Source of the DNA: Gammaproteobacteria bacterium
GTDB lineage: Bacteria > Pseudomonadota > Gammaproteobacteria > Pseudomonadales > Azotimanducaceae
Assembly: GCA_026707945.1 (NCBI GenBank)
Contig: JAPOVV010000038.1
Coordinates: 186,001 to 250,000 of the forward strand
Reading direction: 5' to 3'
DNA length: 64,000 nucleotides
The notes under the pieces are model-generated. The model made no database searches and had not been told where the DNA came from. It saw only the letters and a program-made list of their open reading frames with translations. The translations under genes were made by a program, and so were the position numbers. Below, in pieces: positions 1 to 9,571 of the stretch; position 1 is the stretch's first letter; each line of letters opens with the position of its first letter.

Positions 1-1
1 A

Positions 2-487
2 AACGTCCTCCAGGCAATGGTGGACCGATTGGGCATAGGTATACCGTCTCATATACAACTGTTTTTCGACAGGATTCGTATCCATATGCTCATGAACGAC
101 TTAATTCGCGTCACAGAATCCGATATCGATCTCGTGTACTCTAAGGATTTACTGGGACCACCAAGTTCGAAGGATCTATATCACTTCGAATCTCGTTTAA
201 GTGACGCATTGAACGACCAAACATACGAAATCGCGATGAAGATTCTTACCGAAGCGGCAGTAAGAGACGTATTTTCAGATCGGTCGAAGCGTGCACTGAT
301 TTCGATGTATGAGAAAGTAACGGAATCAAGTGTCGAGAAAGTCGCGTGGGCACTGGATACGCTTGAGCAGGATGAGTACCTCGAACGGGATGGGTCCGGA
401 TACGTTTTCAAGTCGAAGTTGCTTAAGGACTGGTGGACGGTTCGATTTGAGCATTCATACAAACCATTGAACGATTCCCACGGTTAA
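2..487 (+). CDS. ATP-binding protein, C-terminal part (cut by window edge)
   Basis: The frame is open from base 2, so this is the C-terminal part of a longer protein whose ATPase core lies outside the window. The last 160 or so residues are mostly helical and end in a winged-helix-like stretch (LEQDEYLERDGSGYVFKS) and a DWW..RFEH tail. This tail is common at the C-terminus of AAA/STAND-type ATP-binding proteins. The stop is 17 bases before the TTG start of a second ATPase gene on the same strand, so the two are probably co-transcribed. I infer a pair of NTPases working together. The exact family cannot be fixed without the missing N-terminus. Confidence 0.6.
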   Translation, partial: NVLQAMVDRLGIGIPSHIQLFFDRIRIHMLMNDLIRVTESDIDLVYSKDLLGPPSSKDLYHFESRLSDALNDQTYEIAMKILTEAAVRDVFSDRSKRALISMYEKVTESSVEKVAWALDTLEQDEYLERDGSGYVFKSKLLKDWWTVRFEHSYKPLNDSHG

Positions 488-504
488 GTGGAGGCACTAG
501 ATCA

Positions 505-3384
505 TTGGCTACCTCGCACGGGCAACTATTTAGAACATTCAATCCTGGACTAGCGCAGTCCGACGTCGAAATTGTTGATCAATTTGTCGTTCGACACAAA
601 GAGCTACGCATAGTAGTCGATACGATAAAGGAGAACATGGCGAGCGATATATGCCAGCACATATTGATTATCGGCCAGCGTGGCTCAGGAAAAACGATGT
701 TACTTGCGCGGGCTGCTGCGGAGCTACGCAAGGATTCAGAATTTGAAGGTGTGATTCCGGTTCGGTTTTCTGAAGAAAGTGACGAAGTCGTCCACGCTGC
801 GAGCTTTTGGCTAGAAGTGCTCTACCAAGTGGCTCAAGAGATCGGGACAAGTGATCCCAAGTTGGCGAAGGACACACATGCGACCATAGCGGATTTGTCG
901 GACCGATGGAGAGATTCCACAGCGGAAGAACAGGCTCAATCAGCCGCTTTGAGATTGGTACAGCGTCTCAGTGCGAAGGTAGTTCTCATGGTAGAGAATC
1001 TCCAGTCGCTCTTTGAAAATACGGATGAGAGCTTTGGATGGAAATTACGCGAGGCGCTCCAGTCGTCCTCGAACCTGACGCTCGTCGGAACCGCGACTCT
1101 GCGGTTTAAGGGTATAGACCGGCTTGATATGCCGTTCTTCGAATTCTTTCGTGTGGTGAATCTTGCTCCGCTCAATCTGGATTCCTGTAAAGAACTTTGG
1201 AATAAGCTCACACTAAATCGCTTCCCTTCAAGACAAATCCGACCATTAGAAATACTGACGGGTGGCAACCCAAGGTTATTGGTCGTTGCTTCAAATCTCG
1301 CACTCCATGACTCATTGAAACAGCTGATGGATGAACTGATTCGACTAATCGATCTCCATACAGAGTACTTTAGGAGTCGACTTGAGGAAATCCCCACCAA
1401 AGAACGGATCGTCTTCCTTTCAATGTTGGATCTCTGGCAGGATTCGACATTGAAGGAAATCGCTACACGTGCTCGGATGAGTAGGCAAAGTGCTTCTGGT
1501 TTGCTGAATCGGCTGACGACTCGAGGGGCAGTTGTGAAGCTAGGATCAGGAAGAAAGCACGTCTACTCCGTAAACGAGAGACTGTTTTGCTTTTACTACA
1601 AGCTTCGGTATAAAAATGACGGCGTTGCCGTAGTTGAACAATTGGTGAACTTCATGGTGTCGTTCTACAGTGGTGCGGAGTTGAAGCAACTACGTAAGGC
1701 GATAAGTGAAGAAGCTAGGGGCACCCCGTTCATTTTCGATGGACTGTTAAAGGCTAAAGAAAATTTTAGATTTGACACTAACAATGATCTATATGAGTGG
1801 AGTAGGGGTTTCGACAGAGATGCACTTAACTCGATAGCTAATCTCTTGTGGGTGAACGAGATTCTTGAAAGTAGCACGGGTGGGGCTCGAGAAACGTCAG
1901 ATGACGAAGAAAGCGCGGCTAAAACGGTTCGTGAAGATCGGAATCAGATAAATCAAGAAGAACCTGCGTCTTCGCAAATCGTGATATCCATCATGCAGCG
2001 AGTTGCGGAATTAACCAAACAAGGCGAATATGAGAAAGCACTTAACGAACTTAGTGAAATCTTTAGAGATCTTACTATTGGATCGAGCGGAACTGATGAT
2101 GATGTGCTTCATGCGGTTGTGGTGTATCAGATGGGGCAATTCAGTTCGATCTTAGGCCGAGCACGTGACTCTGCCTATTCCTTTGACTATTTTGTTGATC
2201 GTTTCAAGGAATCACAAAGACCAGTAATAAGGAGGTTCTATCTTGATACACTGAAATCTCAAGCTTGGGCATTGGCGTCGGACAACCGGCTGAATGAAGC
2301 GATTGAGAAACTTGACTCAGCGCTATCATACCTTAATAACCTAGAGCAACATGGGACACTTGATCAGGGCAAGTTATTGTCGCACGAAGACATTTTTCAG
2401 ATCGAGGTGCAACGAGGCATCATCTTACGAGAAAACGACCAGCCGAAGGAGTCTCTGCAGGTCTTTCTGGGAGTACTCGACAACGATCGGGTGAAATCTA
2501 TTCCACAGTATCGAACTGTTAGAGAAAGTGCACAAATCGAACTTGGGATCGTATTCAGAATTTCTGGTCAGAGCGAGCGCTCGATACTTGCATTTGAAGA
2601 CGTCATCAATTCCGTTGCTTCGAATGAGCCTTCGCCGTGGAGCCGGAACTCAATTCGTGCATTTAGGGAGATGGCTAAAACTCAACTAAGTGATGATCCG
2701 TCAAAGGCGCTCAAGACGATTGATGCAGTGACTCAAAAGGTCGACGAAATCTGCGATGAGCCAACCCATGTTGAGTTCGCTCAATTATTGGAGCTAAAAG
2801 CGAAAATTGAAGCAGATCATGTGAACAAGGAAGCTGCGCTAGCAACTCGGCTTCAGATTTATGATCGGTTCCATAGATCAGAGAACGTTTTACTACGTTC
2901 GCTTGCTTGTGATTCGTTGTACTTTCTAGGTACATCAGCGTTCCGACACCAGCGGTGGGATGAATTGAACATTCTCAGTAAACGATTTAACAGACTCGCG
3001 GGCAGCTTACCAAATATCCCCCCTTTTATCCAAAATCGATTTGAAAGCCTATTTATTCGCACGTTGACCTTCGTGCGGTGGGATGACATCAAATATGCGA
3101 AAGCACTGTCGACATTTAGGGAAATAGTTGTTATAGTCGAACATGGAAATCCGCTAATGATGAGGATCACGATTGCTCTAACTCGGATATTGTTGAGTGC
3201 TGGTATAAAAGAAACCGAATTGATTCGGACTCTGACCGGAAAAAAGCGAGATGATACGGTTCTCTACCCATTAGTCGTAGCTCTGCGTATGCGGATCGGT
3301 GATGACATTCGGGAACCGCGAGAAATTCAGAAAGTCGCACAAGACGTGTATCGCGAGATATACGCGCAAACGGTACTTCAGTGA
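505..3384 (+). CDS. Large AAA/STAND-type ATPase with winged helix and helical-repeat C-terminus
   Basis: This 959-residue protein has a Walker A motif GQRGSGKT at residues 57-64 and a Walker B-like strand VVLMVEN around 159-165. A GGNPRLLV sensor-like segment lies near 255, followed by a winged-helix module at about 320-385. The C-terminal 450 residues are helical and resemble degenerate tetratricopeptide repeats. This architecture is typical of signal-transduction ATPases that sense a ligand through the repeat region, many of which are regulators or defence proteins. The TTG start is chosen because GTGGAGG sits just upstream. It follows another ATPase gene by 17 bases, and a transposase remnant lies convergently downstream. 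The molecular role is unknown. Confidence 0.75.
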   Translation: MATSHGQLFRTFNPGLAQSDVEIVDQFVVRHKELRIVVDTIKENMASDICQHILIIGQRGSGKTMLLARAAAELRKDSEFEGVIPVRFSEESDEVVHAASFWLEVLYQVAQEIGTSDPKLAKDTHATIADLSDRWRDSTAEEQAQSAALRLVQRLSAKVVLMVENLQSLFENTDESFGWKLREALQSSSNLTLVGTATLRFKGIDRLDMPFFEFFRVVNLAPLNLDSCKELWNKLTLNRFPSRQIRPLEILTGGNPRLLVVASNLALHDSLKQLMDELIRLIDLHTEYFRSRLEEIPTKERIVFLSMLDLWQDSTLKEIATRARMSRQSASGLLNRLTTRGAVVKLGSGRKHVYSVNERLFCFYYKLRYKNDGVAVVEQLVNFMVSFYSGAELKQLRKAISEEARGTPFIFDGLLKAKENFRFDTNNDLYEWSRGFDRDALNSIANLLWVNEILESSTGGARETSDDEESAAKTVREDRNQINQEEPASSQIVISIMQRVAELTKQGEYEKALNELSEIFRDLTIGSSGTDDDVLHAVVVYQMGQFSSILGRARDSAYSFDYFVDRFKESQRPVIRRFYLDTLKSQAWALASDNRLNEAIEKLDSALSYLNNLEQHGTLDQGKLLSHEDIFQIEVQRGIILRENDQPKESLQVFLGVLDNDRVKSIPQYRTVRESAQIELGIVFRISGQSERSILAFEDVINSVASNEPSPWSRNSIRAFREMAKTQLSDDPSKALKTIDAVTQKVDEICDEPTHVEFAQLLELKAKIEADHVNKEAALATRLQIYDRFHRSENVLLRSLACDSLYFLGTSAFRHQRWDELNILSKRFNRLAGSLPNIPPFIQNRFESLFIRTLTFVRWDDIKYAKALSTFREIVVIVEHGNPLMMRITIALTRILLSAGIKETELIRTLTGKKRDDTVLYPLVVALRMRIGDDIREPREIQKVAQDVYREIYAQTVLQ

Positions 3385-3550
3385 GCAATCCTTAATTCTC
3401 TCCTAACAATTCTGGGTCGCGTTTTCAGATCGTTGATTCAGACTCTCTACTTCAAACTTGAACTCTACGTCGGGGAAAGTCGGACGCGTAAGTCTCGCAC
3501 TGCGTGGTGATGCGGCAGTCGCTTCGATCAAAACCGAGGACGGTATCGGC

Positions 3551-4273
3551 TCAGGTGACGGACTCGCAGCGGATATAGATCGCATTCACGTGGCTCTCGA
3601 CGGCTCTTTTCGATCTGACACAGGTAACGACGGTATTTTTGAATCCGTCTGCTAAGTTGGCCTCCGTTCCTTCGATCGTGACGGTGATACCGAACTCGGC
3701 GTTGAGGACGCAGGTGATATTCAGTTGAACAACGGCATGTTCGCCCTCGAAGCTCGAGTTCGAGCGCTTGCCCGGTGGTCGACGTGCGCGTAAGCGCCGA
3801 TCCCCTTTCGCACTCTCGGCAAAGAACGTTTCGTCCATCTCCACCACACCCCGCAACGGCGCTAGGTCGCGCGTCTCGGCGAGAAAGCGACGTCGCCACA
3901 GAAACGCCATTCGGTAATTGATGTCACACTGCTTCGCGGCTTCCAAAAGGATGGTCCGCCGGCGCAGGCAGTCCTTAAAACGCTCCCACTTGTCACGATG
4001 CCGCAGCTTCGCCAAGCCAGTATTCGTGAGGGCGCTGTACATCTTACCGCAACCATCCGCAAGGCGGCTAAAACGCATCAAACCGGATGTTCTGCCGTGC
4101 CGCCGCGCTCCCTTGGATCCACAATGAATGCACTGTCGGTCACGCTCACGGACCTGGTAGGGTACGGTGCCGCCTGGATCGGGTCGTTGAAGCGCCGTGA
4201 TAACTTGCTGGCGCTGTGACCCGGTCTGAGTCTCTAAGAGGGGAAAATAGTGCCAACATAAAAATCGCTTCAC
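3551..4273 (-). pseudogene. IS1595-type (ISXO2-like) transposase remnant, chimeric 3' end
   Basis: The first 150 residues read as an IS1595-family transposase. There is a zinc-ribbon start ([17 protein letters not shown]), then [17 protein letters not shown] and [14 protein letters not shown], and the first catalytic Asp in VVEMDETFF. Beyond about residue 155 the similarity stops: the later DDE residues and the usual VLVARDRSG stretch are missing, and the remaining 85 residues are unrelated to a transposase as far as I can tell. It is therefore a truncated, inactive copy joined to foreign sequence. One cysteine pair of the zinc ribbon has also decayed ([11 protein letters not shown]). It lies between the ATPase pair and the IS110 element. 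Confidence 0.65.
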
Positions 4274-4347
4274 GCGTGTCGTAAGTCATTGATAACTAAC
4301 AAAGCTTAAACAGGTTTTTTAAAAAATTTCAAATACACAAGAGAAGG

Positions 4348-4360
4348 TATGGACTCGCCC
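4348..4360 (+). repeat. IS1111-type left inverted repeat
   Basis: TATGGACTCGCCC matches the reverse complement of 5810-5822 at all 13 positions. It lies 69 bases before the transposase start. Confidence 0.8.
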
Positions 4361-4429
4361 TCGGTGAGGCATCGCAATGTGCCAATAATGATTTTTCTCG
4401 ATTAACGAAATCATTAGGAGAACGAGTCC

Positions 4430-5488
4430 ATGAATCATTGTAAAGTTATCGGCATCGATACGGCAAAGCACAGCTTCGCATTACACGGGGCTGACGCGAG
4501 CGGCGGCACCGTTTTTAATAAAACGCTAACCCGTGCGAAGGTGTTGCCCTTTCTTAGCACGCAAGCGCCGTGTACGGTCGCGTTGGAATGCTGTGGCGGC
4601 TCACACTACTGGGGTCACGCCATTCGCGCCCTCGGGCACGACGTCAAGCTGATTCCCGCCAATTACGTCAAGCCGTTCGTCAAGCGACAGAAGAACGACG
4701 CCAACGATGCAGTCGCGGTGGCCGAAGCTGCCAGCCGTGCCTCGATGCGCTTTGTAGCCGTCAAGACCCGCGAAACACAAGCGCGTGCGGCGCTGTATCG
4801 CACACGTGCGCTCTTCGTGCAGCAACGCACGCAGACAGCCAATGCGATTCGCAGTCATCTGTTGGAATTCGGCATCATCTGCGGACGCGGATTCGCCGCG
4901 TTAGGCAAGCTCCGTGACGCGCTCGAAGATGGCACGTTAAAGACCCTTGAGCCGTTGCCCGTCTCGGTTCCTGTCACGTTGGCTGTGCTGTTCGACCAGG
5001 TTGAGCGTCTGACCACCCAGATCGACGACTGCGAGGCTAAGATGCATGCGATCACGGCCACGGATCCGGACGCGAAACGGTATCAGACCGTCCCTGGCGT
5101 CGGTCCGATCACCGCCTTCGCGCTGCTGGCATTCGCCGATGACTTGACGCAGTTCAAGAACGGTCGCGAATTCGCGGCCTGGATCGGTCTGACCCCAAGG
5201 GAATTCAGCACGGGCGGGCAACAACGTCTGGGCGGTATCACTAAGATGGGACAACGGGATCTGCGGTATCTGGTCGTACAAGGTGGCATGGCACTGGTGC
5301 GACCACGGCGGCGGCATTTCAACGAACAGTCCCCCGCCATACAGGAAGCGCTCGTGACCAAACCTAAGAAAGTGCTCGCCGTTGCATGGGCGAACAAGAA
5401 CGCTCGTGTGCTTTGGGCGTTAACTCACCATGGCACGACATACGATCATGCACGCCATGCATCATCGAAATTCATTCATCAGAACTAA
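4430..5488 (+). CDS. IS110-family transposase (DEDD recombinase)
   Basis: The protein has 352 residues, the normal size. The RuvC-like N-terminal domain shows the acidic DEDD residues: D in VIGIDTAK, E in VALECCGG, and the pair in RQKNDANDAVA. The C-terminal Transposase_20 domain begins at TVPGVGPITAFALLAF and continues through FAAWIGLTPREFSTGGQ with its catalytic serine, then GGITKMGQRDLR. In this family the protein acts with a structured non-coding RNA that reads both donor and target DNA. The start follows TTAGGAGAACG, a good ribosome-binding site. The frame is intact. Confidence 0.93.
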   Translation: MNHCKVIGIDTAKHSFALHGADASGGTVFNKTLTRAKVLPFLSTQAPCTVALECCGGSHYWGHAIRALGHDVKLIPANYVKPFVKRQKNDANDAVAVAEAASRASMRFVAVKTRETQARAALYRTRALFVQQRTQTANAIRSHLLEFGIICGRGFAALGKLRDALEDGTLKTLEPLPVSVPVTLAVLFDQVERLTTQIDDCEAKMHAITATDPDAKRYQTVPGVGPITAFALLAFADDLTQFKNGREFAAWIGLTPREFSTGGQQRLGGITKMGQRDLRYLVVQGGMALVRPRRRHFNEQSPAIQEALVTKPKKVLAVAWANKNARVLWALTHHGTTYDHARHASSKFIHQN

Positions 5489-5809
5489 AGGAAACCAACA
5501 CATGACCACCTACCAACCTGACACGGCGAACGTACCCGGCTAACCCCGGTCACGCCTGCCATTCCCTTGAGAAGGACCATAAACTGAGTAAGGATCAGGA
5601 TCGAACAGACGCAGTCGGCGAACCCAACTTTGGCTAAGCGCCTACAAGCACGTACAAGAGAAAGGGTCCGGCTGACGAATTCCTCCTTCAGGAGACCCTT
5701 TCGGGCTCGCGGTTACGTCGTCTGACAAAACCGCGTCAAGAAGCCGAATATAAGACTGTCCTCGATCAAGATTCAAGCATCAATAATGAAAATTCTCAAA
5801 CGGAAAACC
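5489..5809 (+). ncRNA. Candidate bridge-RNA region of the IS1111-type element
   Basis: About 320 bases lie between the transposase stop and the right inverted repeat with no gene. In IS1111-type elements this is where the guide (bridge) RNA is encoded. The sequence shows a strong nested hairpin: GAAAGGGTC at 5660-5668 pairs perfectly with GACCCTTTC at 5694-5702, and inside it TCCT (5681-5684) pairs with AGGA (5690-5693) around a five-base loop. An internal bulge of 12 bases lies on the 5' side. The RNA ends are not known. The assignment rests on position and structure, not on a sequence match. Confidence 0.5.
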
Positions 5810-5822
5810 GGGCGAGTCCATA
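5810..5822 (-). repeat. IS1111-type right inverted repeat
   Basis: This is the perfect 13-bp reverse complement of 4348-4360 and closes the element on the right. Confidence 0.8.
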
Positions 5823-5902
5823 TAAGCCTATACTTATCCGCTAAACAACGTACACCTTTTTTATCCTTACTAGTAACTCTAGAATTTTCTTTCGAAGCAT
5901 AA

Positions 5903-6400
5903 TTAATCAGATTCGTCCCGACTGGTCTTGACTCGTTTTTTATATCGATCTTTCATAGTCTTGGAAATGCCTTTAGCGAGATCTAAATTGCCATGTTCTG
6001 CAACGAACACAAGCGTACTGAGAAACAATGACCAAACTCGCTCGAAATTCATCGAATCCGTATAGTCGTCTTCATCCGGATAAGGGATATCATATTTTTC
6101 ACAGAAGAACTTAATCCTTGACACACTTATTCTTTTAAACGCAATGTCAAGTGAATCGTCGGAAAGATAAGTTGCGAGATTTTCTAGATATTTGATATTC
6201 GACTTGAATCTAGCATTCTTCGTCACGGCTTCATATGGAATCGACCATATAAGGATACTTAGAACGATCGCCGCCCAAATCACCCAACCTTCGATGTTTA
6301 TTTTTCCGACGACTTCCTCCAGTAATAAGCCTAGAGCAAGTAGAAAGAAAGGCATCGTTGCCCCGAGCTTTTTTGTCCATGTTTCGAACCAGTTCTTCAT
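5903..6400 (-). CDS. Small inner-membrane protein of unknown function
   Basis: A 165-residue protein with two hydrophobic segments near the N-terminus (TMPFFLLALGLLLEEVV at about 15-31 and GWVIWAAIVLSILIWSI at about 38-54). A soluble, charged, mostly helical domain of about 110 residues follows. I do not recognise the family. It stands alone on the minus strand in AT-rich DNA beside the IS110 element, consistent with acquired DNA. A soluble domain anchored by a two-helix hairpin could act as a membrane effector or a stress protein, but nothing in the sequence decides this. Confidence 0.55.
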   Translation of the reverse strand: MKNWFETWTKKLGATMPFFLLALGLLLEEVVGKINIEGWVIWAAIVLSILIWSIPYEAVTKNARFKSNIKYLENLATYLSDDSLDIAFKRISVSRIKFFCEKYDIPYPDEDDYTDSMNFERVWSLFLSTLVFVAEHGNLDLAKGISKTMKDRYKKRVKTSRDESD

Positions 6401-6922
6401 ACGTAATTTGTCTTGGTATATTAGAATCTGATTATAGTACCATAGTAACGTGCGATTATTCGGTTCGGACTTGACTCAGAAAGACTTCGAGATTCACTGA
6501 ATCGGTTGATCGGGTAGAAAAACTAAGAATTGGCTGTCTGTCTGTCGACACTCTATATCTATCGTTCGTCGTTCACATACAAATTAGGTTTAATAGATAG
6601 TTTATGAAGGAGTATATATCGCTTTCCGAGTGAAGTAATCAGGGCGGAGGTTAATGCTTGGAGTGAATTAAGTATTAACGTTAGATCTGTTTCCGTGGCT
6701 AATGACTCATACATTTTGCTTAATATTGAATGAGGTAAAGGAATTTGAGTATTATTAAGTAAATCTATTTGTGGCGAGAAATGAATGTAGGCGTTTCGCG
6801 GATATTTTTTAGAGTAACGACTAGTGATTGGTATTCGTTATAGTCCCGACGAAAGACCTAATTAGACTTAACAATCAGCGGTGAGCCGGTAGATCTCTCC
6901 TTTTGAAGATGAAAATCGACGC
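6401..6922. other. Intergenic, AT-rich, no convincing gene
   Basis: No frame with a plausible start and length was seen on either strand. A 40-codon open stretch ending near 6733 has no usable start. The region separates two minus-strand genes. Confidence 0.5.
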
Positions 6923-9187
6923 TTAGAGAAGATCAAATATGTGTGTGTACTTGAGGATGAGCTGCTTCCGATTCGCACCAAAACCACGCCGTTCGTCAAA
7001 TTCACTGTAGACGAGGTAAAACCCCGTATTAGCGGTTCGAAGCCAGGAGAATCGGACATTGGTCGCGAAGATGTCTTCCGCCACGTTGTGTTGAACGAGC
7101 GCACTCAATCGTGCTTTCGCCGAAAACAGGTACGTGACACCTAACCGAGCCAGATCGGCCGTAAATGCTGAGTCTTTGGTAGGAAGGTCGATGTTATTGT
7201 GGGTATACGAAGCGTAGATATCCCACTTGTTCTCGACTCGGTACGCCAGGAAAAGACCCGTGTTGAATCGGTCGCCGTTGTAGAACCCGCCTTGCGTAAG
7301 GTTGAACGTCGCACGTAATGGTTTTGTGGCTGGTGAGGTGGTGTTGATCGAGAACTCGAGATTGTCGTAGTCGCCTGCGGGAATCGTGACACCGACGATG
7401 TCGAAGTCCTCTTTGACGCCTTCGGTTACGAGATTAATGACCGGCCAGAAGTCTGCGCCGTTTTCCCACAGCCACCAAGTCTCCAAATGCCCATATCCAC
7501 TCTCCTGAAACCCATCGAAGTCCCAAAACGAATCAAAAAACAAGATCTGATTCCACTCTTTGAGACCGCCCTTTTCGGGAAATGACGTTGTGTGGTGAAT
7601 GCCCGCGCTCATAGCACGGTAGCCGACGCGTGGCGTGAAACCGACTTCCGGGTTAAATCCGCTACCGACTTCGGCTAGACCGAAATTGAGATTCCATACC
7701 GACGATCGGTAGCTGGAACCCATTGAGAACGCATGGTCATCTTGGGTGATACCAGGCGTATTCGTTTTACCAACATATCCCTGGAAATCTGTATGCTCGC
7801 CGATGCCCCACTTACCATCGACGCCGAAGGTTTGGTTTTCGGTGTCGCCACCTTCGCGGTTCGCGAAAATAAACCCAAGCGACGAACGATTCGGCATCTC
7901 TCGATTGAATCGACCCACGAAAAAATCGTTCTGAGGCAGATATTCACCGCTTTCAGCGCGTACGAAGATCAATCCGACGTTGTTTGACGATCCGACTTTG
8001 CCCGTTACACGGGCACCGCCTGTCAATGGAAGCTTCAGCCCACCGGGTTCGATACCGATATTTCGGCTGTGAAAGAGCTGTACTCCTCCGAAACCGACAT
8101 AAAACAGGCCGGCATTCTCTAGGAAGAACGGTCGCGTTTCTGGGAAAAACAGGTTGAACCGGCCGAGATTGATTTGCAGTTGATCCGATTCCACCTGGGC
8201 GAAGTCTGTGTTGTAGGTGGCGTCGAGTGTCAGGCTGCGAGTGATCGAGTATTTCAGGTCAAAGCCGATATCGTTCTCTCGATCAGTTGATGCAGGGTTA
8301 GACCCGCTTGACTTAACGACGCCACCGAGCACGTATGGAGTGAACTCTAGGTTTTGGCGATACCTTGGTACCGTAATTCCACTGATCTTTCCCGCCGATG
8401 ACAGACGATAGGTACTGAACTGTATGGGTAGCGGTGCCCAATGAGACTGTTCGTTGATTTTGCGGCTGATTCGTGCGAAATTCACACCCCACGTTTGCAG
8501 TTCCTCCGAGCCGTATCGCAGAGAGGAGAACGGAATTTCAAACTCGGTACTCCATCCCTCGTCGATGTACTTCGAACGTACTTTCCAGGTGGTCGACCAA
8601 TTCCAGTCGGCGTATTCGCTATCCAGTGTCGCGTCATACTCGACACCGATGGGATTCGTGCCGAACATAAAACCGGTTTGGCCATTGAGAAACGTATCGA
8701 TCGCCATCGCGAAGGAGTCGGACTGAAACCCGTCGCTTGAAACGATGATGTCGTCCTGGCTCGGTTCATGGCATATGACGCCGACATGCACGAATTCGTC
8801 AGAAAAGGCGAAATAGACCTCTGTCTTGCGTGTCGCCGGAGCCCCATTGGTGGGTTGCCATTGGGTGAAGTCCGTAATAGGGGTGACCGATTGCCATGCT
8901 GGATCGTTTCTGACGTCTCCGTCTAGAATCGGTAGGGTCGTCAACTTTGTCGCGATGGCGCTCGGACGTGGCGTTTCTTGACCCCACGTAACGCCCGCGA
9001 TCAACGCTGCTATTGCGATTGCACTCTTTGCCGATAGAGATCTAGCGTGTGTTTTAAGCGGATTGAGCTGATGGTAGAGGTTTAGAGCGCAGAGAATGCG
9101 CCGTGAACTGAACGCTCGCCAAGAATGGCGACGTTTGGGTTTAGCGTTTAGATAGGGTGTAGTTTTGCCAGCGAGAGTAGCTAACAT
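6923..9187 (-). CDS. DUF5916 protein: CBM9-like domain plus outer-membrane beta-barrel
   Basis: A 754-residue protein. A hydrophobic stretch (AKSAIAIAALIAGVTWGQ) is a signal peptide at the end of an unusually long N-terminal tail. Next comes a carbohydrate-binding-module-9-like domain (about residues 85-265: LPILDGDVRNDPAW, TEVYFAFSDEFVHVGVIC, GWSTEFEIPFSSLRYG). The rest is a beta-barrel with alternating aromatic strands ending in QLILKYTHIFDLL. The family is exported, often with TonB receptors, and is thought to handle glycans or peptides, but its biochemistry is not settled. The ATG is preceded by AAGGAA at slightly long spacing, so the true start may be downstream. Confidence 0.8.
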   Translation of the reverse strand: MLATLAGKTTPYLNAKPKRRHSWRAFSSRRILCALNLYHQLNPLKTHARSLSAKSAIAIAALIAGVTWGQETPRPSAIATKLTTLPILDGDVRNDPAWQSVTPITDFTQWQPTNGAPATRKTEVYFAFSDEFVHVGVICHEPSQDDIIVSSDGFQSDSFAMAIDTFLNGQTGFMFGTNPIGVEYDATLDSEYADWNWSTTWKVRSKYIDEGWSTEFEIPFSSLRYGSEELQTWGVNFARISRKINEQSHWAPLPIQFSTYRLSSAGKISGITVPRYRQNLEFTPYVLGGVVKSSGSNPASTDRENDIGFDLKYSITRSLTLDATYNTDFAQVESDQLQINLGRFNLFFPETRPFFLENAGLFYVGFGGVQLFHSRNIGIEPGGLKLPLTGGARVTGKVGSSNNVGLIFVRAESGEYLPQNDFFVGRFNREMPNRSSLGFIFANREGGDTENQTFGVDGKWGIGEHTDFQGYVGKTNTPGITQDDHAFSMGSSYRSSVWNLNFGLAEVGSGFNPEVGFTPRVGYRAMSAGIHHTTSFPEKGGLKEWNQILFFDSFWDFDGFQESGYGHLETWWLWENGADFWPVINLVTEGVKEDFDIVGVTIPAGDYDNLEFSINTTSPATKPLRATFNLTQGGFYNGDRFNTGLFLAYRVENKWDIYASYTHNNIDLPTKDSAFTADLARLGVTYLFSAKARLSALVQHNVAEDIFATNVRFSWLRTANTGFYLVYSEFDERRGFGANRKQLILKYTHIFDLL

Positions 9188-9571
9188 GGAGGGTGTTTCC
9201 TTCTGCGTAGGAAGAGCGATGATTCATTCGATTGAGCTTGAATCTCATTGAAAAGACCCTCCCACAGAAGAAAAAGGCACCAATTGACATGAGTCAGGTG
9301 GTGCGAAGAGCGCGAATTCTACGAACAACCTGCGCCTATTCGCAACCGATCGTTTTGTTGTTTCTCGGCAATCCCTGATTTTGCGGGCTCGTCACACTCA
9401 TTGTTGCGAATGCGTTTCGAAACAGGTTTTTTAGTTTTGCGATTGAAGCCAACGTGTGCTCGGCCCGATGTTGCGTAAACCGAGCACTCCGTCTTATTAG
9501 TCGAACTGCAACCGTTTTTTCTTTCCATAAATTACCTTGACGAAGCGAACGCAAAGGTATGATCGTTATGG
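9188..9571. other. Divergent intergenic region
   Basis: This 384-bp space separates the minus-strand DUF5916 gene from the plus-strand Nmad3 gene and must hold both promoters. An imperfect hairpin is visible near 9271-9297 (CACCAATTGAC against GTCAGGTGGTG). No coding frame stands out. Confidence 0.4.

Larger units (their letters stand above)
4341..5825 (+). mobile_element. IS110-family insertion sequence, IS1111-like, complete
   Basis: One IS110-type transposase gene is bounded by a perfect 13-bp inverted repeat (TATGGACTCGCCC at 4348-4360 and its complement at 5810-5822). Subterminal inverted repeats are the mark of the IS1111 subgroup. The outer limits given here assume the usual few bases beyond each repeat and are approximate. 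No target duplication is expected for this family. The transposase is intact and the 3' non-coding region is long, so the element may be active. Confidence 0.8.

Noticed and set aside
4570-4917. Open frame overlapping the IS110 transposase in another frame.
   Set aside because: It is a by-product of the transposase's GC-rich codon pattern and has no homologous motif.
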